A stretch of 64,000 nucleotides of DNA, taken from Gordonia sp049847105. GTDB lineage: Bacteria; Actinomycetota; Actinomycetes; Mycobacteriales; Mycobacteriaceae. The notes below the pieces were generated by a model that worked only from the letters and a program-made list of their open reading frames with translations, was not told the origin of the DNA and ran no database searches. Position numbers and translations under genes: made by a program. Below are positions 59,897 through 64,000 of this stretch, one piece after another. The stretch is from NCBI RefSeq assembly GCF_049847105.1, contig NZ_JBNCNS010000003.1, positions 310,001 to 374,000 on the forward strand. The letters run 5' to 3'. Positions within the stretch are counted from its first letter, which is position 1. Every line of letters begins with the position of its first letter.

Positions 59897-62800
59897 TCAC
59901 GCTCCTTGCGGTTCGGTGGGGTCGGCGGTGGCTTCCGTCGGCGGATCTTGTGTTGCTGTCGGCGGAGAACCGGTTGCCGTCGGCGGGATCTCGGTTGCTG
60001 TCGGCGGGCGGGGGGTGGCGGCTCCGCGGGTGAGGAGCTCGGCGAGGTGCAGACCTGTCGACGAGATCGCCGGATCGGTGGCGGTCAGATGGTCGACGGA
60101 CATGGCGCAGCTGAAACCGTCGGTGATCACCGGCCGTTCGGGTGCGGAGCGCAGCGCGGGGGCGAGCGCGTGCTCGGCGACGGCCACGCTGACCTCGTAG
60201 TGCCCCTGCTCGAAGCCGAAGTTCCCCGCGACGCCGCAGCAGCCGTCGGCGGTGTGTACCTCGACGCCGAGCGATTGCAGGACCGCGGCTCCGGTGGTCG
60301 CGCCGAACACCGCGTGCTCGTGGCAGTGGGTCTGCAGCGTGACGGCTTCGGGTAGGCCTGCCGGCCGCCAGCCGGCCTCCACCAGGCGGGACAGGTGGTC
60401 GGCGAAACTGTGCACCCGCGCCGACACCCGATGGGCCGCGTCGGTGTGCACCAATTCCGGCAGATCCTTGCGGAGCGCGGCCGCGCAGCTGGGCTCCGGC
60501 ACCACGATCGGGCGGTCGGTGCCGTCGTCGAGGTTCTCGGCCGTCCGCGACAACACCTTGCGGGCGTGTGTCAGCTGCCCGGTGGAGATCCAGGTGAGGG
60601 CGCAGCAGTTGTCGGCGCTGCAGCCGACCACGTCGCCCGTCGACCCGAGCACCTCGGCGGTGGCGGTGGCGACGTGCGGGCGGAATGCCTTCGTGAACGA
60701 GTCGACGAACAGCACCGTGTCGGTGGCCGAGGTGACCGGGGGCAGCGCGCGCAAGTGCTCAAGCCGATCACGCCGGGTGGCGAATCGGGGCATGCTCCGC
60801 CTCGGATCGAGGCCTCCGGTGCGCGCGGCCAGGCGGCGCAGCGGACTCTTCAACGCCGCGTTGATCGCGGGGGCCAGCGTGCCCGCCACACCGAGCCATG
60901 CGGGCATCCAGCCCAGCGAGTAGTGCGACATCGGCCGACGTCGACCGCGGTAGTGGTGGTGGAGGAACTCGGACTTGTAGGTGGCCATGTCCACACCCGT
61001 GGGGCAGTCGGTGGAACACGCCTTGCACGACAGGCAGAGATCCAGTGCATCGGCTACATCGGTTGACTGCCAGCCGGTCTCGACGTCGGGTGCGGTTCGC
61101 ACCATGTCCTGCAGGACGCGCGCGCGGCCGCGGGTGGAGTCCTTCTCGTCGCGGGTGGCGCGATAACTCGGGCACATGACACCACCCGACGAGGATCGGC
61201 ACCGCCCGACGCCGATACATCCTTGGACCGCGTGGACGAACGGGTCCGGCGAGGTCGCGTGCGCGCCCCCGGTGGTCTGGCTGAGCTCCAGAAAACCGCC
61301 CCGGAAATCCGCCCCCTGCGGAGCCGCCGTCGACACGGCGTCATCCGCGGGCGTACCGAGGGCGCCTTTCTGGGGCGCTTTTCCGGGAGCACCTGTTCCG
61401 GAAGCGCCCGGTGCGGGAGCTGGAGCCGGGTCGGAGGGGCCGGGGACGCCCAGCTGGAACATGGTGGGCCAGGCGCGCGCCGGGACGCCTGCGAGCGCTA
61501 GATCGTCGGTGATCGGCGGTGGATCGACGATGGAACCCGGATTCAGCGTGCCCTGCGGGTCCCAGATCTGCTTGAACTCGGCAAAGGCGGACAGCATCGC
61601 CGGGGCGTACATGATGGGCAGCAGAGCCGACCGTGCGCGTCCGTCGCCGTGCTCGCCGGACAGCGATCCACCGTGCGCGACCACGAGTCGCGCGGCATCC
61701 GTACAGAAGCTGTCCATCACGGCGCGGCCTTCGTCGCTGCGTAGATCAAAGGTGATCCGCACGTGCATGCACCCCGCGCCGAAATGCCCGTACATCACGC
61801 CGGTGAGGTGATGACGGTCGAGGAGGTCGGTGAACTCGTCGAGGTAGTCGGCGAGCCGCTCGGGTGCGACGGCGGCGTCCTCCCACCCAGGCCAGGACTC
61901 GTAGTCGGCGCCGACGCTCTCGTCGTCGGGATCGGCGAGCCGCGACGACAGGCCGGCACCGTCCTCGCGGACACGCCAGAGTGTCTTGCGCGCAACCGGA
62001 TCGGGAACCGTGGTACCCGCGATCATCCGGCCCCTCGAACGGAGGTCGTCGAGGAGCAGCTTCGCCGTCGCGCCGACGTCCGTCTCGGACTTGCGCGCGG
62101 CGCTCTGTTCGTCGATGTCGATGAACAGCCATGCGGTGCAGTCGCGGTCGGTCACTCCGGGTAGCGCCGAAACCGTGTCGCGGCCGCGGCGGGCGGCCAT
62201 CGTCGCGACGATCTTGCGGTCGATGCCCTCCACCGCCGATGGCGCATACGGCAGGATCGCCGGGATGTCGCGCGCGGCGTCGCTGACGGTCGGATAGCCG
62301 ACGCAGATCAGCAGTGGCGAGGCGGCGACGGGTACCAGCCGGACCCGCGCGCCCACCACGACGGCGCAGGTTCCCTCACTGCCGACAAGTGCACGGGCGA
62401 CATCGAAGCCGTTCTCCGGCAACAGTTTCGCCAGGTGGTATCCGGAGACCTGACGGGGGATGGTCTCCAGGTCGGTGCGCAGGATCGCCATGTTCTGTGC
62501 GGCGAGGTCACGGAGGCGGTGGGTGAGCTCGGCGGCGGCGTCGACGGCGGCGTCGTCGGTGCGATCGGTGGCCTCGATGCCGTGGCGGGTGGCGGTCAGG
62601 CGGCGGCCCTCGGCGCTCACCAGGTAGAGCTCGTCGATGTGGTCGGTGGTACGGCCGTGGCGCACAGAGTGATTCCCGCACGCATCGTTTCCGATGGCCC
62701 CGCCCAGAGTGGCTCGCGACGCCGACGACGGGTCGGGGGCGAACGTGAGCCGGCCGTCGGTGGCGGCCCGCGCCTGCGCCGCGAGAGTCGTCAGGACGAT

Positions 62801-63148
62801 GCCGGACTCCGCGACCGCCGTCCCGGATTCGGCGTCCACCGAGAGCACCCGGTTCATGTACCGCGACAGGTCCATCACGATGCCGGGGCCGATGGCGTTG
62901 CCGCCCATCGAGGTGCCGCCCCCACGCGGGATCAGGGGGATGTGATGGCGGTGGCAGTACGACACCGTGCGCGCCACCTCGTCGGCGTCGCGGGGGAACA
63001 CCACGGCGACCGGACGGATCCGGTAGTTGGAGGCGTCGTAGGAGTACTCCGCGAGGCGCCGCGACGAGGAGTCGACCTCGACGCCGAGGGCGTCGAGGTC
63101 TCCGGCGACATCGGTCTGCGTACCGCCGGCGGTGGGGGCATGTGTCAT
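59897..63148 (-). CDS. FAD-binding and 4Fe-4S dehydrogenase (GlcD-GlcF fusion, YdiJ-like)
   Basis: A 1083-residue fusion. The N-terminal FAD domain (PCMH type) has PRGGGTSMGGNAIGPGIVMDLS and GGAIGNDACGNHSVRHGRTTDH; the FAD-oxidase C domain ends GTLNPGSIVD near 555. A Pro/Ala/Gly linker (about 570-612) leads to Fe-S motifs (CIGVGRC...CPSYRATRDE near 641, CLSCKACSTDCPTGVDM near 704) and two CCG domains (NCCALTW, GCCGVAGNFG). Similar YdiJ oxidises D-2-hydroxyglutarate; the substrate here is not known. The C-terminal 40 residues (PPTATEIPPTATG) are encoded by the 21-bp repeat. Confidence 0.88.
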   Translation of the reverse strand: MTHAPTAGGTQTDVAGDLDALGVEVDSSSRRLAEYSYDASNYRIRPVAVVFPRDADEVARTVSYCHRHHIPLIPRGGGTSMGGNAIGPGIVMDLSRYMNRVLSVDAESGTAVAESGIVLTTLAAQARAATDGRLTFAPDPSSASRATLGGAIGNDACGNHSVRHGRTTDHIDELYLVSAEGRRLTATRHGIEATDRTDDAAVDAAAELTHRLRDLAAQNMAILRTDLETIPRQVSGYHLAKLLPENGFDVARALVGSEGTCAVVVGARVRLVPVAASPLLICVGYPTVSDAARDIPAILPYAPSAVEGIDRKIVATMAARRGRDTVSALPGVTDRDCTAWLFIDIDEQSAARKSETDVGATAKLLLDDLRSRGRMIAGTTVPDPVARKTLWRVREDGAGLSSRLADPDDESVGADYESWPGWEDAAVAPERLADYLDEFTDLLDRHHLTGVMYGHFGAGCMHVRITFDLRSDEGRAVMDSFCTDAARLVVAHGGSLSGEHGDGRARSALLPIMYAPAMLSAFAEFKQIWDPQGTLNPGSIVDPPPITDDLALAGVPARAWPTMFQLGVPGPSDPAPAPAPGASGTGAPGKAPQKGALGTPADDAVSTAAPQGADFRGGFLELSQTTGGAHATSPDPFVHAVQGCIGVGRCRSSSGGVMCPSYRATRDEKDSTRGRARVLQDMVRTAPDVETGWQSTDVADALDLCLSCKACSTDCPTGVDMATYKSEFLHHHYRGRRRPMSHYSLGWMPAWLGVAGTLAPAINAALKSPLRRLAARTGGLDPRRSMPRFATRRDRLEHLRALPPVTSATDTVLFVDSFTKAFRPHVATATAEVLGSTGDVVGCSADNCCALTWISTGQLTHARKVLSRTAENLDDGTDRPIVVPEPSCAAALRKDLPELVHTDAAHRVSARVHSFADHLSRLVEAGWRPAGLPEAVTLQTHCHEHAVFGATTGAAVLQSLGVEVHTADGCCGVAGNFGFEQGHYEVSVAVAEHALAPALRSAPERPVITDGFSCAMSVDHLTATDPAISSTGLHLAELLTRGAATPRPPTATEIPPTATGSPPTATQDPPTEATADPTEPQGA
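59931..60014. repeat. 21-bp minisatellite in the FAD/Fe-S dehydrogenase gene
   Basis: Units on the + strand start at 59931, 59952, 59973 and 59994; consensus GTTGCYGTCGGCGG then variable. This is the same unit as in kdpB (44816-44920) but antisense to the gene, where it reads PPTATxx. The period keeps the frame. Confidence 0.88.
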
Positions 63149-63149
63149 C

Positions 63150-64000
63150 TCAACCGAGCGTATCGCGTGGGAGTACGTCTGACAGGGCAGCGGCGAATCG
63201 CTCGAGGCCCGTCGCGATCTCGTCCTCGGTGACCACGAGCGCCGGGATCAACCGCACGACATTGCCGGCCGGCCCGCAGGTGAGGGTCAGCAGCCCGTGC
63301 CGGGTGGTGGCCTGCTGGACGGCCGCGGCGGCGGCCGCATCGGGCACCGGCGTGGTGCCGTCACCGCCGGTGACGAACTCGATGCCGGCCATCAGGCCGA
63401 GACCGCGGACATCGCCGATCGCGTCGAAGCCGGTGGCGATCTCCTGAAGCCCGCTGAGCATCTGCTCGCCTCGGATACGCGCGTTGTCGACGAGGTTCTC
63501 GTCGTGGATGACGTCGATGGTGGCGACGGCGGCCGCTGCGGCCACCGCATTGCCGCCGTAGGTGCCGCCCTGCGAGCCCGGCCAGGCCTTGCTCATCAGC
63601 TCGGTGGACGCGGCGATCGCCGAGATCGGGAATCCGGAGGCCAGGCCCTTCGCGGTGATGAGGATGTCGGGAGTGAGGTCGGCCGCGTGCTGATGACCCC
63701 AGAACTTGCCGGTGCGGCCGAAGCCGGCCTGCACCTCGTCGAGGATCAGCACGATGCCGTGCCGGTCCGCGCGCTCACGCAGTCCTTCCAGGAAGCGCGG
63801 CGGCGTGGGCAGGTAGCCGCCGTCGCCGAGAACCGGTTCGATGAGGAAGGCGGCGGTGTCGTTGGGCGCGACTCGTGACTGCAAGAGGTAGTCGAGCTCG
63901 CGCAGCGCGAAGTCGACGGCGGTGTCGGTGTCCCAGCCGTACCGGTAGGCGTAAGGGAACGGCGACATGTGGACGCCGGCCATCAATGGCGAGAAGCCTG
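63150..64000 (-). CDS. Class III aminotransferase, partial (N-terminus beyond window)
   Basis: The frame is open to the right edge; about 283 residues of the C-terminal two-thirds are present. GFSPLMAGVHMSPFPYAYRYG starts the visible part. AAFLIEPVLGDGGY, LILDEVQAGFGRTGKFWGHQH and the PLP-Lys loop ILITAKGLASGFPISA follow, typical of GabT and of EctB/DoeD-type omega-aminotransferases. It probably moves the terminal amino group of diaminobutyrate or a similar compound to 2-oxoglutarate. It is the first visible gene of the - operon; the next gene starts one base after its stop. Confidence 0.9.
   Translation of the reverse strand, partial: GFSPLMAGVHMSPFPYAYRYGWDTDTAVDFALRELDYLLQSRVAPNDTAAFLIEPVLGDGGYLPTPPRFLEGLRERADRHGIVLILDEVQAGFGRTGKFWGHQHAADLTPDILITAKGLASGFPISAIAASTELMSKAWPGSQGGTYGGNAVAAAAAVATIDVIHDENLVDNARIRGEQMLSGLQEIATGFDAIGDVRGLGLMAGIEFVTGGDGTTPVPDAAAAAAVQQATTRHGLLTLTCGPAGNVVRLIPALVVTEDEIATGLERFAAALSDVLPRDTLG

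Noticed and set aside
1..64000. tRNA, rRNA, insertion sequence or phage genes
   Set aside because: Looked for on both strands; no cloverleaf, transposase or integrase was recognised, but short RNAs cannot be excluded by eye.

Overview
The window is high-GC chromosomal DNA from a mycolic-acid actinomycete, most likely Gordonia or a close relative (an inference). It carries paired IniA/IniC-type dynamin GTPases, an actinobacterial lipoprotein of the DUF7373 type, a DUF222/HNH protein, an LGFP-repeat secreted protein, mycothiol-dependent-type enzymes, F420/PPOX-type oxidoreductases and frequent GTG starts. No rRNA, tRNA, IS element, prophage or CRISPR array was recognised.

Layout. 1-9.6 kb: an iniA/iniC-like pair (the second runs off the left edge), a divergent lipoprotein, an ECF sigma factor preceded by a His/Asp-rich protein, a rhodanese, a DJ-1/PfpI protein, a PPOX protein, a siderophore-interacting protein and an AhpD-like protein. 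9.8-13.1 kb: an organosulfur operon (SfnB/DszC-like oxidoreductase, SsuD, an internally shortened FMN reductase and a flavin reductase), with a CsoR/CstR-like palindrome in the shared upstream region. 13-30 kb: an acyltransferase, a zinc-finger protein, ArsR/SRPBCC and NmrA/Rrf2 genes, type-II NADH dehydrogenase, DUF222, a BenE-like transporter, two SRPBCC proteins, LGFP, a MarR regulator divergent from a maleylpyruvate-isomerase-family gene, an acyl-CoA synthetase, a thioesterase and an AccD. 30-41 kb: a serpin-like remnant, clpB behind HspR-type (HAIR) sites, DinB, a TetR/DHA2 exporter pair, a DhaK-DhaL kinase, Tag glycosylase, two PPOX proteins and a maleate-isomerase-family gene. 41.3-49.6 kb: a complete kdp potassium operon (small peptide, kdpF, A, B, C, D, E). 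49.6-64 kb: a catabolic island of two convergent operons.

The most interesting part is that island. The + operon has an amidase, a DUF3830 protein, a GntR/FCD regulator and a ProP/MHS-type transporter, with a divergent EutA-like gene. The - operon has a class III aminotransferase, a large FAD/Fe-S dehydrogenase, a semialdehyde dehydrogenase, an ectoine-hydrolase (DoeA/EutD)-like M24 protein, a PLP aminotransferase and an M20 deacylase. Together they look like a variant pathway for ectoine or a related compatible solute, with an M20 enzyme where DoeB would be. An ATTGT-NN-ACAAT palindrome between the divergent eutA-like and amidase genes recurs in front of the second eutA-like gene about 10 kb away, suggesting one regulon.

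A second theme is in-frame repeat insertion. A 21-bp minisatellite with the same consensus lies inside kdpB and, antisense to its coding strand, inside the FAD/Fe-S dehydrogenase gene. A 33-bp repeat builds the N-terminal extension of KdpB. Repeats of 15 bp lie in the DUF222 gene and before an SRPBCC gene. A 49-bp tandem array supplies the stop codon of a neighbouring gene.
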